The position numbers and the translations under genes are program-made. Below are positions 22,109 to 33,676 of a stretch of 64,000 bases of DNA, one piece after another. Below the pieces are notes generated by a model, which was given only the letters and a program-made list of their open reading frames with translations, did not search any database and was not told where the DNA came from. Where the stretch lies: the NCBI GenBank assembly GCA_933228895.1, contig OW121855.1:30518698-30582697 (forward strand), given 5' to 3'. This DNA is from Platycnemis pennipes. Lineage: Eukaryota; Arthropoda; Insecta; Odonata; Platycnemididae. Every line of letters starts with the position of its first letter. The first letter of the stretch is position 1.

Positions 22109-22854
22109 TCGACAAACGATAAGATGCGCAATTTTATGTAGAATTTAGCATTGAAAAAAAGTGCTCGCCTTACCACACTTGCTTAATTGATATTAATAAA
22201 TGTTTGCTCGAAAAAAAGCAAAAAAACCTTAGTTACATGAAAGTGGCGTTACAGTATGTTGTTATCATTGGCAACGGTACTTGTGACGGAACGTGCTTAC
22301 AAGCCTATTTACTAACTTACTTTAGGAAATTAGCTTACCGAGGTCGTGCTTATATTTTTATGTAATTTACATATTTTATTGGCTATTGACATTGTGTTAT
22401 TAATAGCAATTCTCCAAATCGCAGCAGCGTCATTGTTGCCAAACAGTTTTCAAAAATATCAATGTTGATAAAATTCAAAACAAAGAGTTGCATTTGCAAG
22501 GGTATAGTTTAAAACTAAGTAAGAAAACATTTAACCTATTTTAGAAAATGTAATAGCGGGATTGAGCATGTATTCTCACTTTGTAAATTAAACGTGGCAA
22601 CAACACGTCAGCCATGTTCCCAAGCAAAATGAGTTAAAAGAGCTTGTAAAATATAGAATGCAACTACGATGCCCTATATATTAGGATACGCATACAGTTG
22701 AGTATGCGTTATCTCCCTATAGATGATTTTCCATAAAGGTGTTTTTCTGCATTGGTATTTATTCATTAAATAACATAGCTATTTTAGGGGATACTGAATT
22801 TCTGACAACGAGTCACGATGGAACACCCTTAAGGGTGACAGAAAAAAACACCGG
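22109..22854. other. Unassigned AT-rich spacer
   Basis: No gene or repeat that I can support. Confidence 0.5.
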
Positions 22855-23031
22855 GATCAGGATATCGTCATGTCGGGATATCGTCATATCGGAATATCGG
22901 GATATTGTATATCGGGATATCGTCATATCGGGATATCGACATATCGTGATATCGCTTTTCGAAATATCGACTCCCGATATCAAGTGCCTATCGAGTATCG
23001 TCGACGATATACCGTGGTATCGCACAGCCCT
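22855..23031. repeat. Irregular 16-base tandem array rich in ATATCG
   Basis: Units close to CGGGATATCGTCATAT recur about six to eight times with changes of length between 15 and 17 bases. Each unit contains self-complementary GATATC, so either strand can fold. The array ends in GATATACCGTGGTATCGCAC followed by AGCCCT. Read inverted, this is AGGGCTGTGCGATACC, which resembles termini of some hAT-type elements. Open frames on both strands here come from the repeat and are not genes. Confidence 0.65.
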
Positions 23032-23075
23032 AGTTATAGCTCAGGGCGCATCACAGAGACACCTGTGATCGTTAA

Positions 23076-23598
23076 GCAGCGTTTACACGTAGCAGTTGAC
23101 TGCTATGACAGTCGCGAGATGCACGATAAATCTACATCGCTACTACTAGGATGCGTCTGCACCAACTTCTATGCAGCTTAAAGCCGCTATTTAGGCGTTG
23201 TCACAACAAATAAAAAGAGTTTTATTTCAATAGTGATTGATGCTTAAATTTGCATGATATTCTTCAAGCAATAAATTCCATTGACGATTATCTTTTGTTC
23301 CCATTCTTTGAAGAGTAGAATCCCCCCTTTTGGGGAGGGATATCCTTGTTATTATATCCAAATTCCGTCGTGTATTGCTTTACGTTGGCGATTAATGCGA
23401 TTCTGTTTGATACATTTCCGCTGGAAAGTAGACGGGCTTCAACTTTGCTAATAGCTCGAACGTGGATCGATAGTGTTCGATGTGTGTCCAGTATCGACCT
23501 GAACTCGCATCGCAGTTGCTATTTACACACACGAGTAGGGCCAAACAGTTGTTAGCAGTTGACTATCATAGCAGTCAACTGCTACGCGTAAACGCGCC
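23076..23598. mobile_element. MITE with about 33-bp TIRs and TTAA-like flanks
   Basis: The left end GCAGCGTTTACACGTAGC plus AGTTGACTGCTATGA is the inverted match of the right end at about 23566-23598 (outer end GGCGCGTTTACGCGTAGC), with few mismatches. The element is about 523 bases without a transposase. It is flanked by TTAA (23072-23075) and TTTA (23599-23602), suggesting a TTAA target with one later change. A second inner palindrome lies at 23549-23583. It may be piggyBac-like by target site only. Its ends resemble those of the element at 49.5-50.3 kb. Confidence 0.75.
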
Positions 23599-23602
23599 TT
23601 TA

Positions 23603-24000
23603 GAACAACAATCACGACGGATCGCATGATGGGGATTTCCAGAGGAGCGTCGCGAGGCGGTGGATGCGGCGGTTATGTCCGTGAGCACGAAGACGGTCGG
23701 TGCGTGGTATGCGGGGGTGCACGGCCGAGAAGACAATGACGAGAGCACAGGATACGCTCCCACGGTGCTCACATTTCTCACCCTCCCGGTGCACACTTCT
23801 CGGAAGGAGAGAAATAAAACACAATCGCCTCACTCAAACCGCCAGAGCACTCCCAAGCTTCACCTCCGGCTCCGACCGCGACGAAGGCGTTCCCCGATTC
23901 CGGGAGATATTTCTTGTACAGGAAATAGATTCCGTTGTAACCCTGTGGAAATTACGAATGCTCACATTGAAGAGGTCACTCGTTAAAAATCCACCATTTA
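23603..24000. other. GC-richer spacer
   Basis: Several overlapping frames on both strands (73-129 codons) reflect base composition. No domain is recognised. Confidence 0.35.
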
Positions 24001-24202
24001 ATGGAGGCTCCACAGAATTATTAAGTAGATGTCATTTTTGTGAAAATTTCAGGACATTATTTTTTGGATCTTCTATCGATTTGCAATAAAATAATTTGGT
24101 CTTTCCCTAATATATTTGAAGAAAAAAGACGTTGAAAATCAGATATTTTATACGTGGCTATACGGCAGAGCAGTTGCAGTAATTTTTGCAGATTAATAAT
24201 GA
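24001..24202 (+). repeat. Dispersed repeat C, copy 2
   Basis: Second copy of the 21867-22078 repeat, same strand, about 2.1 kb away. It has several small indels relative to copy 1. The 23.1-kb MITE lies between the two. Confidence 0.7.
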
Positions 24203-25117
24203 AAAGATAAATGTAGTGTTCATACCATTATCATTCCTGCAATCAGAAAACCTAGTTGATAATGTAAGCCTGCCTAGAATTTCGCACCAATACAAATAAA
24301 GGCCGTTATGTATGTCCTACTCTCAAGGAAAGATAATAATTACAAGTGCTCCTTTGATTACGGTGGATATTAATGGGCATGAAATAGGTACCCCCCCACA
24401 CAATACGACACTCTCCCTTCACATGATGTTCTTGAGCTACGCATATTTCCTTTCTACTCCATCCAAAGACATTAAATTCACCTCACCCCACTCCCACGCT
24501 TACATAACACCTTCCCATCTAGATATCTAAATCATTACAAGCAAGTTGACACAAATTTTCGCATACACTCCTTCAGAAGAGCGGTGTGTAGCTATATATT
24601 CCCTTTTGGAAAGAGGGATTGTGAGAGAAAATTATATGAATCATGAAAAAGGTACTAACCAACAGAAGAAAATGAAGTTTTCCGATACATGCTCGAAGGG
24701 GTAGAAGCGGGGAGCAAAGGTTTCTGTACAGAGACATTGTATAAATAGTGTCTCTTACATAATCTCCCTTTAATACAGGATTTAAATTTTACAAGGCAAC
24801 ACATAGTGTAGGAACAAAATAAATTTACCTTAGCATGAAAATAAAATTGCACGCATTAAATTAATACGGGTTAATGAAAGAAATGGAGATGAAATTAAGG
24901 TCGTGATTTTTATTTAAGCATGCCTGATGAAATTTTAATTTGCTTAATACTTGTTTCTGGTACTTCTCAAATGTTACATTGAATATTGGATGACAAATAG
25001 AATTTACAGTGTTAGTCCCACACGATATTCATTGAAATCTCCCCTTAGACAGAGAGGGCTTTAAGTAAGCTTTAGCGCATTTCAGTAGCGCATGTTTCGC
25101 GGCAATTCAGCCCATAA
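24203..25117. other. Unassigned AT-rich spacer
   Basis: No supported feature. Short pyrimidine-rich stretch near 24400-24530. Confidence 0.5.
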
Positions 25118-25201
25118 CTAACCCTCGAGGTGGCTCGCAGGGTGATCAGTAGATAGATAGAATATCACACATACTTGGGGTGGCTCGCAGGGTATTATGT
25201 A
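25118..25201 (+). mobile_element. Two LINE-A tail fragments in tandem
   Basis: CCCTCGAGGTGGCTCGCAGG at about 25131-25150, followed by GATCAGTAGATAGATAG, is one tail. GGGGTGGCTCGCAGGGTATT, running to TATGTA at 25201, is a second. The second tail is cut at TA by the inserted mariner-like element and resumes as TAGATGAAG at 25596. Confidence 0.65.
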
Positions 25202-25595
25202 CTGTCGGAATAAAAATTATGGATACCCGAGTTTGCAGCCTGATAGTTAGTGAACGAATTGACGAATATGAACAATAGTTACACCAAATTTTGGCTTATT
25301 TAATTTTGCGTTAAGTTACATAAGCAAAAAAATTATTTGAATATTCTACTATTTTTTATGTCACCGAGAATAAAAAAAGTACCGGTTTTTGGACGCCTTT
25401 CAACCAAGCCTCCACTTTGAAAATGTGTCACTGAAAAACTTTTCATTAGATCAACACCAAACTTTAACACAAGTTGGTTTCAACTGTTTTCTAATGTACT
25501 TTTAAGTTTCAGATTGTTATGTTTAACCAAAATAAAGTTATAATCCGAACAAATCAGGCTGCAAACCTGGGTATCCATAATTTTTATTCCCACAG
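25202..25595. mobile_element. Tc1/mariner-like MITE, 394 bp, TA target
   Basis: The ends are inverted repeats of about 43 bases. The left end starts CTGTCGGAATAAAAATTATG, the right end is its inverted counterpart with CATAATTTTTATTCCCACAG, and there are only a few differences between the arms. The element is bounded by TA on both sides (25200-25201 and 25596-25597), the target duplication of Tc1/mariner transposons. The interior is AT-rich with no transposase. It sits inside the GTAGATG tail of a LINE-A fragment. Confidence 0.85.
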
Positions 25596-25606
25596 TAGAT
25601 GAAGCG

Positions 25607-27788
25607 AGGGAGGGACAGTTTCTTCTCAGGGTCGGGCGGTGATTGGGAATGCTGGGCCGGCAAAGGAAACCAAAGAGGTTGTTTGGGTACTCGGAACTTA
25701 GGGGGCGAAGACGGTGGGAGATACTTGTGGTGTAAGCTGGCGGAGTAGAGAAGGGAAGATTCTTTACCGGGAGTATCTCTCGTGTCCCGTGACGTGAGAG
25801 CCCTTGCGTGATCACACGCGTGCTTCCCGGCGGGAGGACATGAAAGACAGGGTGACCCGAGGGAGGTGCGTGTAGTTTTGGGAATGCTATGCTGAGATGG
25901 ACTAATGTTTTCGTCGGTCACAGCGTTCCCCATTCCCTCACGGGAGGTGGCCTCGGATTCTCCGCCTATGGTTTTTTTACCCGACCTCACTCCTTTTGAC
26001 CTTGAAAAAAGGGCCCCACGTGCATTAAATCCAGCTTCTAAATTAATTCGAAGACCATGGATGAGTGTCAGGGCGAGGGACAGATGAAAAGGGTCGCCAG
26101 GAACAAGATGGAGGCATCGTCATGAGTTTATATCTCAAATTTCTACTCTAGGATGATTGAATTTTTGTTTATCCTCAAACGAGGAACTATATAATATTTC
26201 CCGCTGGCTTCTCCATCTACAAGTATAAATGCTTAGCTTCATTATTTGGTACAACATTACTGTTGCAAGGAAAGCTATGATCTGTTCATCAATTATGCCG
26301 ATATGACCGTTTACTTAAGCCGTATTTTAAGCGAGCTTACATTTCGTATTATATGCTAATAATATATATTCTTGCATAATTGGGGAATGTAACATGCACT
26401 ACTCGCCGGCCGTGGAAGACAGGTCAGAAACGCACTGGCCAGGTCGAATGCCGCCCAGCGCATAGATGTTGCGTTTGTCCTATGATCAACATCTTGGGTT
26501 AGATGGTCCGATATAACTTTATTTCGGCAAAGGTATAACTGCGTTACCTACCTTTACCGTTGAAGCACCTAAAACTCAAGACTTCTACAATTACATACAT
26601 AAATACCACACATTCGCAGCATTCCAATTCTCTAAACAAACTGCAACATTATTTTCGAGTGTGGTTTTGTATTGCTCAGTGGTGGACATTTTATTTCAAG
26701 CATATATACACCAAGAATAAAAATTTCCAGAGTAGGTAGGAGTAGTATATGAAATAGTATCATCTCACGCCCTTCCAAAACTCCTAAAAGTGAAAAATGA
26801 TTCTGTCAAACACTGAAATTAACTACCGCAATAATAAAATCAGATGGCTTTAACGAGTTTGCGTAAATTCTTGACAGAGGTTTCGATGGAACATCGAGAG
26901 TAATGAAAACCGAACCACCACCTCCGACCTCAGCACCGTCTTCGAGTGCAACAGCTGAACACTCCACAGGCAGACCTAATTCTCGCCATTATTTCATCAA
27001 GAATACGGTTAAATTAAAATAAAGTCCGTCACCGCAACTACCTATTACCCTCAGCGCTGGCTCAGACGGGATACCTCCCGCGAACGCTTCAGTCCCAGCG
27101 TTTCCATCCAAAACTTTTTGCAGACATAAAGTTGGCCGGAGTAATAACGAGTAGCGAGTGTTGCAGTCGTAAAGAAATCTCCCGTGCTGCCTCTTCATGC
27201 GAACCACGAGCACTCCAGACATCCAAGCCGTCTTCTTTCGCATCGCCTTCAAGGGGTCACTTTATGTGCCAGCGAGCCGAGCACAGTTTCGGAACGGGGC
27301 GGATTTTTACATATCACTGGAAGCGTACATTAAGCCATGATTCTGCCGCGATAAATTTTCTCGAAACCGCAATTGGATCTCTTAAAGGCATGAGGTACGA
27401 CTGGAAAAGCCACGCTAATATAGCCCTTCCAGAAGTTAAGGCAACCACTCACGCTCGGAGAAGAATCTTTAGAACTAGCAACGAAACCAGACTGAATGAG
27501 CATCGCGATGGACGCTCCTCCAGAGGATTTAATGCGGTAACCAGTTTTTTTAATCTGCCGAAGATATTAAAATTACAATGATAACGATACGTAACCATTA
27601 GCGACCTCAAAGTTTCCTTTTCAATACATTCAAAATTTTGCATAAAGTGAAATGACATCCACGTCCATTTTCAGATATAATCCTTCTTATAGTCCAAATT
27701 ACTTATCAATAAATGTAGTTACATTTAAGACAGCTTTGGCTTTGTAACCCCTCCTGTGGCTGTAGGTACTATATTTGTTTACAGATTT
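25607..27788. other. Unassigned spacer with GC-richer parts
   Basis: GC-richer stretches at about 25600-26060 and 26930-27520 carry frames of 87-150 codons on both strands. None has a known motif, and the 149-codon plus frame (27132-27581) looks like random composition. I see no splice or promoter signal that I would defend. Confidence 0.4.
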
Positions 27789-27800
27789 AATCGGCTTCAA

Positions 27801-28153
27801 AGGGATCGGGTTGGTGTGGTGGCTCGAGTAGTGGCCTCCCATCCTGAGGGGCCAGGTTCGATTCCCAACAGTGGTAGATTTCTCAGTGGACCCTAACTTG
27901 GCAAACCGGTCCCTACTTTAGTGCCTAGCGCAGTGCATTTCAGGTTCAGTACTCCGTCCGTCGGATGGGACGTTAAGCCGTGATACCCTTGGCGCCTGTC
28001 GTTATCAGTAGGCTAATGCCGACGCCGGGTTTCTCTCCATCCTCCCTCCGTTCCCTGAAAACTACTACCATCACCCAGTTACCAACCTATCATAAAATAT
28101 CGCAAATGACCTCAGCTGTCGGCCACCTCACCTGAATAACCAACCAACCACCC
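27801..28153 (+). mobile_element. Full-length tRNA-derived SINE with TSD
   Basis: Plus-strand SINE of the 15.7-kb family. It has GGGATCGGGTTGGTGTGGTG (A-box region), GGTTCGATTCCC (B box), CTCCGTCCGTCGGATGGGAC, GTAGGCTAATGCCGACG and a terminal CCAACCAACCACCC. It is flanked by AATCGGCTTCAA (27789-27800) and AATTGGCTTCAA (28154-28165), a 12-base duplication with one mismatch. Pol III would transcribe it from the internal promoter. Confidence 0.88.
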
Positions 28154-28682
28154 AATTGGCTTCAACTACAGGAAAAACTCTTAATACGCCCACGAGAAGC
28201 ATTACCAGTTAAACCTCCCGTTGAGTTAATAAGCAAGCATCTTAAGGTAATTACGTCCCAGTTTCAATAGTTTCAAGGGTACCATGGGTTGAAGAATGCA
28301 CACACTGTAAATGAACAAAACGAGATATAGATTCTAGTGTACTGGTTCTACACATTGAACGCGGATCTAGAAATTATTTAATTTTATCCTCGACTAATAT
28401 AGAAAGAGTAAGGAAATCTGATGAAAACTCTAAAAGGACGAAGATACAACTCTTTCTACGGTATCTTAAAAAATGGTGATGTAACCAATACAGCCGTGGA
28501 GGGAAGTCACAGAGGGAAGAATAGCAAATGAATTTTTGTATGAAAAATAAGAAGCAAGTACCAGTGATAGATGTACGATATTAGAAAGATATCATGTAAT
28601 GCATGTAAATCGATTTCTACCTAACCAAATCTACCTTAATTGGCAGACCAATGGCGATTCGACCTATAAAAAAAAAGAATAT

Positions 28683-28985
28683 GGGTCGGATTGGTGTAGT
28701 GATTAGAGTGCTAGCCACACGCTTGGAAGGCTCAGGTTCGAATTCAGACAGTGGAAGATATTTTTCATTCGTAAACTTACCCTTATATGAGCATTTGTGG
28801 AGAGCATTTGAGTACAGTGCTCCGTCCGTCGGAATGGACGTTACGCTGTGTAACCCTTGGATCATTTCGTTAAGAGCAGGCTAATGCCGACGCCGAGTTT
28901 CTGTCCACTCTTTCTCCTAACCAATTCCCATCGCGTACCTTTCCTCTCCGTTTGAAGCGTCTCTAAGTGCGGGTATAGCCTTGTA
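28683..28985 (+). mobile_element. tRNA-derived SINE, diverged copy
   Basis: Head GGGTCGGATTGGTGTAGTG, B box GGTTCGAATTC, then CTCCGTCCGTCGGAATGGAC and GCAGGCTAATGCCGACGCCG as in the other family members. The terminal CCAACCAA run is lost and the 3' edge is approximate. The 77-codon frame across it is an artefact. Confidence 0.8.
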
Positions 28986-29021
28986 AAAACATAAAAGATG
29001 AGATAAAACGAGAATTTTCAA

Positions 29022-29096
29022 TATGAAGAGGTTAGCCAATAGAAGAATCGAGCATTGAGCTGCCTGAAACTAAAGCGAATCCTAGCAGGTGACGAA
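29022..29096 (+). mobile_element. RTE-like LINE, tail-only copy
   Basis: NMKRLANRRIEH then a stop and decayed AA.N.S, followed by AATCCTAGCAGGTGACGAAG. This is the C-terminus and tail of the RTE-like LINE with more mutations than the copies at 8.6, 14.9 and 33.0 kb. Confidence 0.65.
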
Positions 29097-31560
29097 GATG
29101 AATATTAGGTTACATGAATCGAAAAAATCACAGCAGCTCCTGAAGACTAAATTCTTCGAATTACTCCCCCATTGTGCGGGTGGATGTCCTAATATAATTT
29201 CCATTTGAACTCCCTTGAAGGGAATGCGATATAGTTCTTTGAGATCGCGGTAGAGTAATGTGGTATTAAGGACTACTCCCTCCAAAAAAAAAAAAAAAAT
29301 CCGACTCTCCCATCACGAGCTTCAAAATTTATGGCCACGGTGTCATCCGCGGCCCGCCTTCCTTTCTTTCTCGCACCGGCCCCTTCTGCCTCAACCGCCG
29401 GCGGCCAGCGGGCCTTTCTCTCGACACTTCTCCTCCTGGGTGAAAAAATAAGCCCCTTAGACCGACATCCTTCCACTTTTTTCCCCAGCTCGCTCTTTAT
29501 CTCTTCCCACCTTCCTCATTCAACTTCAAGTTCATTTGTCGGTCGTCGCAAGACAGTCTAGACGGCCGCCGACGCATTTACGCACCGACAATAGTCTCTT
29601 GCGCAGACGCGAGATCCCGCAAGAGGTTTGTTATTTGTTTCCGAGGCCGAAGGAATTTGAGTGCTCGTTAAGACTCTGTCGCGTTCGGCCTCGTGTCCCA
29701 ATGTCATGAAATTCAAAAGAGAGTGGAAAAATTCGGTCGTTCAAAGCTTCGAAATAGGGGGGCGGGGCGGGATTACAAGTCCGTGTTCAATGCTTCAGAG
29801 AAACAATTACAAAGATCCCTTAATCCGAAATAATGGATATTCAATTTAGTTTTTACGATAGTTCAGCCAAAGTACATATAAAGGAAAATGCCCAGGAATT
29901 GAGACGTTTTTATGATGGCTTACATTAAACGGACACACCAGATGCAAACTTATCACGTTAATACCGTAGCGTCATTACCACAAAGCTGCTTCCAAGAACA
30001 GTGCATTGAGAAAACTTCATCCGGATGGACATTATCGGTTCCTAAACCGACCCGCAGGACACCAGACGTCTTTTACTATTTCAATTACATATAAAGGATG
30101 AGCAATGCGTTATCGACATAAATCTTGGTACTATGACTTTTTAATAACCGGGCCCTTAACTTAGAGAGGGAAAATACGTATTTATTATTGCTCCTATTAA
30201 GGCTTCTAAAAAATAATGAGGCCGATTCTGATATTGAAGCAACTCGAATACAAGATTTTCTTAAATACTTGTGCTTCAAGGTTGTAGAAACATTAAAAAT
30301 TGATGACTTATAATTATTCTACTTTAATTCCATATATTACTTGATTTTTGCCACTGCTTACCAAAGCAATGACTCACTGAAGCTAACTAAGTATTCTCAA
30401 CGCGTCAATAAATCACCACATATGCTGCGGTACCACAGTAGAGGGCAGTATGATTTACTAAGCAGCGAAGTTATAATACTTCGAATAACGCAATGAAACA
30501 CAAAAGACGTAATAAATTTAAAACCGTAATCATTTAAGTACGTACGCTTGTACGGAATTAGCTTTCTTTTACGATTTCTTCGCTGCCTAAATATTGATAT
30601 CCTTACGGTTAAATTACAGTTCATAGGAGGATTTGAATATAATAATATGAAACTAAGATATGTCACCTTGAACAACATTATCATTCTCGGGAAAATATAA
30701 ATGCAAGGCTTAGAAAACCAGCTTAAATTTGTGAAGGGTGTGGCGAATGATAATAACGCAACACACTAATGAAATCTTAAATCTTGTTGCATTTATTAAG
30801 CCTCACTGACATTATTGTTTATGCTTTGATTCATATCCTAACAAGCAACGTAATAGTCACATGGTTTTTCCCATTGCAAAAGGGTATGGTCTCCGGTGCC
30901 TATACCAGCTGGTAATCCATTTGAGCAACTTCCATTCCCGCAATTAGCCGGATGATTCCTGTCAGCTCCTCCACGGGGCAGTGACAGGTGCGGAGACAGT
31001 GCACGAACGGCCCCCGACTGCTTCCAGTGATCCTTGATCACCGCCGGAACCCCTAAGGTGCCCTTACCGCACCCCTTCCACCCGCAATCCACCGACTGCA
31101 CCGCGAGGTATGCCGGGAAGGAAGGAAGCCGCACCAGGAGGGGCGGGGTGTGTGGTGGGCGTTGCCCGCCTTCCCTTTGGCAGTTACCCTTCCGAGGAAG
31201 TGCAGCGTCGGACCAACTCCTCGCCTTCCTGCGCGCCTCCATACTCGGATACACACGGGAGTTCTGCGGTTCATTTTGATGCCGGATGCCCTACGTGGTT
31301 GCAAGCTCCCGACGGGGCGAGGATACCATAAAACGAGCCACGCCTTGACCATGCTGCACTGCATAAACCTCTCGACTTAATTGAGGGCAAGATTCTCATT
31401 TGAACTTGCTTTCAGAGAACATTGTCACGTTAGGCTGGGCAGACGCATTGGAAAAAAAGAATCAATCATTGAAGACTACCTCACGAAAACAAATTAAACA
31501 CATTCTTCACATGAAAACTTACTCTACTGTTGGCTAATCCCAAAATTCAATAATTTTAAT
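29097..31560. other. Unassigned spacer with two GC-rich patches
   Basis: Contains an A-run at about 29284-29299, a GC-rich patch at 29330-29640 and another at 30900-31340. Frames up to 138 codons occur in the patches on both strands. They are of biased composition, without known motifs. No gene is supported. Confidence 0.4.
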
Positions 31561-31845
31561 TCCGATTAATATTAGGCAACTTGACAGAGCCGTGAAAGAC
31601 CTAAGGAACAACAAGTCACCAGGAGGGGACAAAATAAATGGAGAAATCATCAAGACACTCGGGGTTAAAGCAAAAGATACTCTACTTGGAAAAATCATAG
31701 ATAGCTATGACTGTGGAGGACTACCAGAGGACTTCCAGAAGAGTTAAATGATTGCAATCACAAAGAAGCCAAGGAGCTAAGAGCACAGAACATTGAGCCT
31801 GGTGTCACACACATCGAAAATACTTACAACGATAATTAACAGAAG

Positions 31846-32151
31846 ATGGAAGGAAAGATCGAAGGGAATCTTTCGGAAAATCAATTCGGATTCAGGAAAA
31901 ACCGACGAGCTAGGGAGGCAATACTCAGCTTAAGCATGCTGGCCGAGAAAATGATGCACGTAAACAAGCCGTTGCATGTGGCATTCGTGGACTTGGAAAA
32001 GGCCTTTGACAATGTCGAATGGAACAAGATTTTCAAGATACTGGAAGCAATTGGAATAGACTACAAGGATAGAAGAATAATCCACAGCCTCTACAAGAAC
32101 CAGGTCACCACAATGCGAATGAAACACGGAAGGAAGATAGAAAATAAATAA
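31846..32151 (+). pseudogene. RTE-like reverse transcriptase, fingers/palm part
   Basis: 101 codons with NLSENQFGFRKNR (residues 8-20) and HVAFVDLEKAFDNVEW (44-59). The first catalytic Asp is at residue 49. GIDYKDRRIIHSLYKNQVTT follows. The frame then runs into a stop in an AATAAATAAATAAATG stretch, and the next part (QPLPALFNIYLEEAIKAAEE) continues in another frame. The Met start is incidental: homologous sequence continues upstream. Confidence 0.85.
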
Positions 32152-32255
32152 ATAAATGAGTCGGACAAGAATTACAACCTCTCCCAGCGTTATTCAATAT
32201 ATACCTGGAAGAAGCAATAAAAGCCGCAGAGGAAATTGATATCAAGGGCATAAAG

Positions 32256-32738
32256 GTGAATGGCGAAGAAATAAACATGCTAAGGTTTGCTGATGACATC
32301 GTAGTTGTAGCAGAAAGTCGAGAGGACTTGCAAGCATCCCTGATTACAAAGGACCAAGTACTTCAAGAACATAATATGAGCATCAACAAGAAGAAAACCA
32401 AAATCCTAGTGAGCGGAAGAGAGAAGCTTAAGGCAAATATCACAATTCGAGGAGTGAAATTCGATCAAGTGGAGAACTTCACCTACCTCAGCAGCACTAT
32501 TACTTGGGATGGAAGAAACTCAACGGACATCAAGAGAAGAATAACACAAGCTAAGGAGGCGTTTATGAAGAAGAGGCAACTACTGTACTCAAAGAACCTA
32601 CGGCTGCAAACAAGGAAGCACTTCATCAAAACATTCGTATGGAGCGTGGCACTCTATGGATTAGAGACATCGGAAAAGCAGACCAACGAAGAATTGAAAC
32701 CTTCGAACATGGTGCTGGAGGAGAATGTTGAAGATTAA
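32256..32738 (+). pseudogene. RTE-like reverse transcriptase, FADD box and thumb part
   Basis: 160 codons. It has RFADDIVVVAE (FADD at residues 11-14, the catalytic Asp pair intact) and then NMSINKKKTKILV and VENFTYLSSTITWDGRN. Next come IKRRITQAKEAFMKKRQLL and FIKTFVWSVALYGLETSE. Past the GLETSE site, where W is expected (E-T-W), the frame shifts, so the rest reads wrongly until 32725. There WIDKVRNEDVYGRADEERT resumes in a different frame. The RT would copy element RNA; this copy cannot. Confidence 0.85.
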
Positions 32739-33060
32739 ATGGATAGATAAAGTGAGGAACGAAGATGTATACGGAAGAGCAGATGAAGAAAGGACAACAT
32801 GGAAAACACTACGGCAAAGAGGAACCAGATGGATTGGAGATACCTTGAGGCACAATGAATTAGTTAGAAATATAATAGAAGGGAAGATTGAAGGGAAGGT
32901 CCCGCGTGGAAGACCAAAGGAAAAGTATATAGGGTGAATAAATAGGACATGAAAGAGAAAACATACGAGGGTGTGAGGGAATTAACGCTGAATAGGGCAG
33001 AATGGGGGGCTGCAGTAAACCAATCCTAGGATTGAAATACTGATGATGATGATGATTAGG

Positions 33061-33469
33061 CAACTAGTAAAGCGAAGCTTTAACATTTATATCAATAAGA
33101 CTGATTTAAATTGGAATACCAATAATACTGGAAAATTGAATGAAGTAATTTTCCATGCTGATATATTTGGGTTGAAAACATTCGTTTGATGGCACCTTTA
33201 GAAGACACGCAAACATTCGATTAAAAGTTGCGTGTTCAAGTGCTATTCACTACCTATAAGTACCAATTACATGAAGGTATTTCACTTTGCATGTCACTTG
33301 ATGAGAAAATTACCCATATATACCAGGCGTACATGAATATTATAGCAACACTTTTTTGGATTGGGTTCGTTAGTCACTATCCAATTTGTAATTGAAGGCA
33401 AATAATGGCGAACTACTTAATGCACGAAACATATTAGTCATCAAGCAGTTGTAAATGATGAAACTTTTT
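33061..33469. other. Unassigned AT-rich spacer
   Basis: Nothing supported here. Confidence 0.5.
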
Positions 33470-33541
33470 TTTCATTCCATTTATAAATTGAGGCATAGTG
33501 AAGAAGTTTTAATGGCAACATGGTTAGAATATGAGGAAGAA
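33470..33541 (+). repeat. Direct repeat D, copy 1
   Basis: Near-identical to 33816-33888 (shared CCATTTATAAATTGAGGC, GTTTTAATGG and AACATGGTT, ending ATGAGGAAGAA). With its partner it brackets the tRNA-like element at 33677-33788. Confidence 0.75.
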
Positions 33542-33676
33542 AAAAAATTGTGCTACAAAAATTTGACTTTGAGCATTAAAATCGTTAGGTTAAAAAAAAG
33601 TAGGTACATAGGTAACTCGTAAAATATCGAGTATAACTCACTTCAGCGATCGCATCCAGACATAACGTCCACATTA

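Larger units (their letters stand above)
31565..33060 (+). mobile_element. RTE-like LINE, 3' two-thirds of the RT region with tail
   Basis: The longest LINE copy on one strand. It begins within the early RT region (QLDRAVKDLRNNKSPGGDKI) and runs through LPEDFQKS and RTLSLVSHTSKILTTIINRR (read across frame breaks). It continues with the palm core at 31846-32151, the FADD box at 32286-32297, the thumb region to 32738 and the C-terminal GKVPRGRPKEKYIG block (32725-32937). It ends CCAATCCTAGGATTG and a (GAT)n run at 33040-33055. Stops at about 31745 and 32148 and frame changes near 32150 and 32700 show that it is dead. No endonuclease domain is present. Confidence 0.88.

Noticed and set aside
22739..23181. 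Repetitive frames rich in Ile/Ser/Tyr/Arg/Asp on both strands
   Set aside because: They translate the ATATCG tandem array and are not genes.
25480..25990. Minus-strand frames of 111 and 150 codons
   Set aside because: They run from GC-rich spacer into the right terminal repeat of the mariner-like MITE, so they mix unrelated sequence.
27132..27581. 149-codon plus-strand frame
   Set aside because: No known domain, mixed composition and overlapping minus frames. I could not support a gene.
28651..28884. 77-codon frame at 28.65 kb
   Set aside because: Lies across a tRNA-derived SINE. Pol III-type repeat, not coding.
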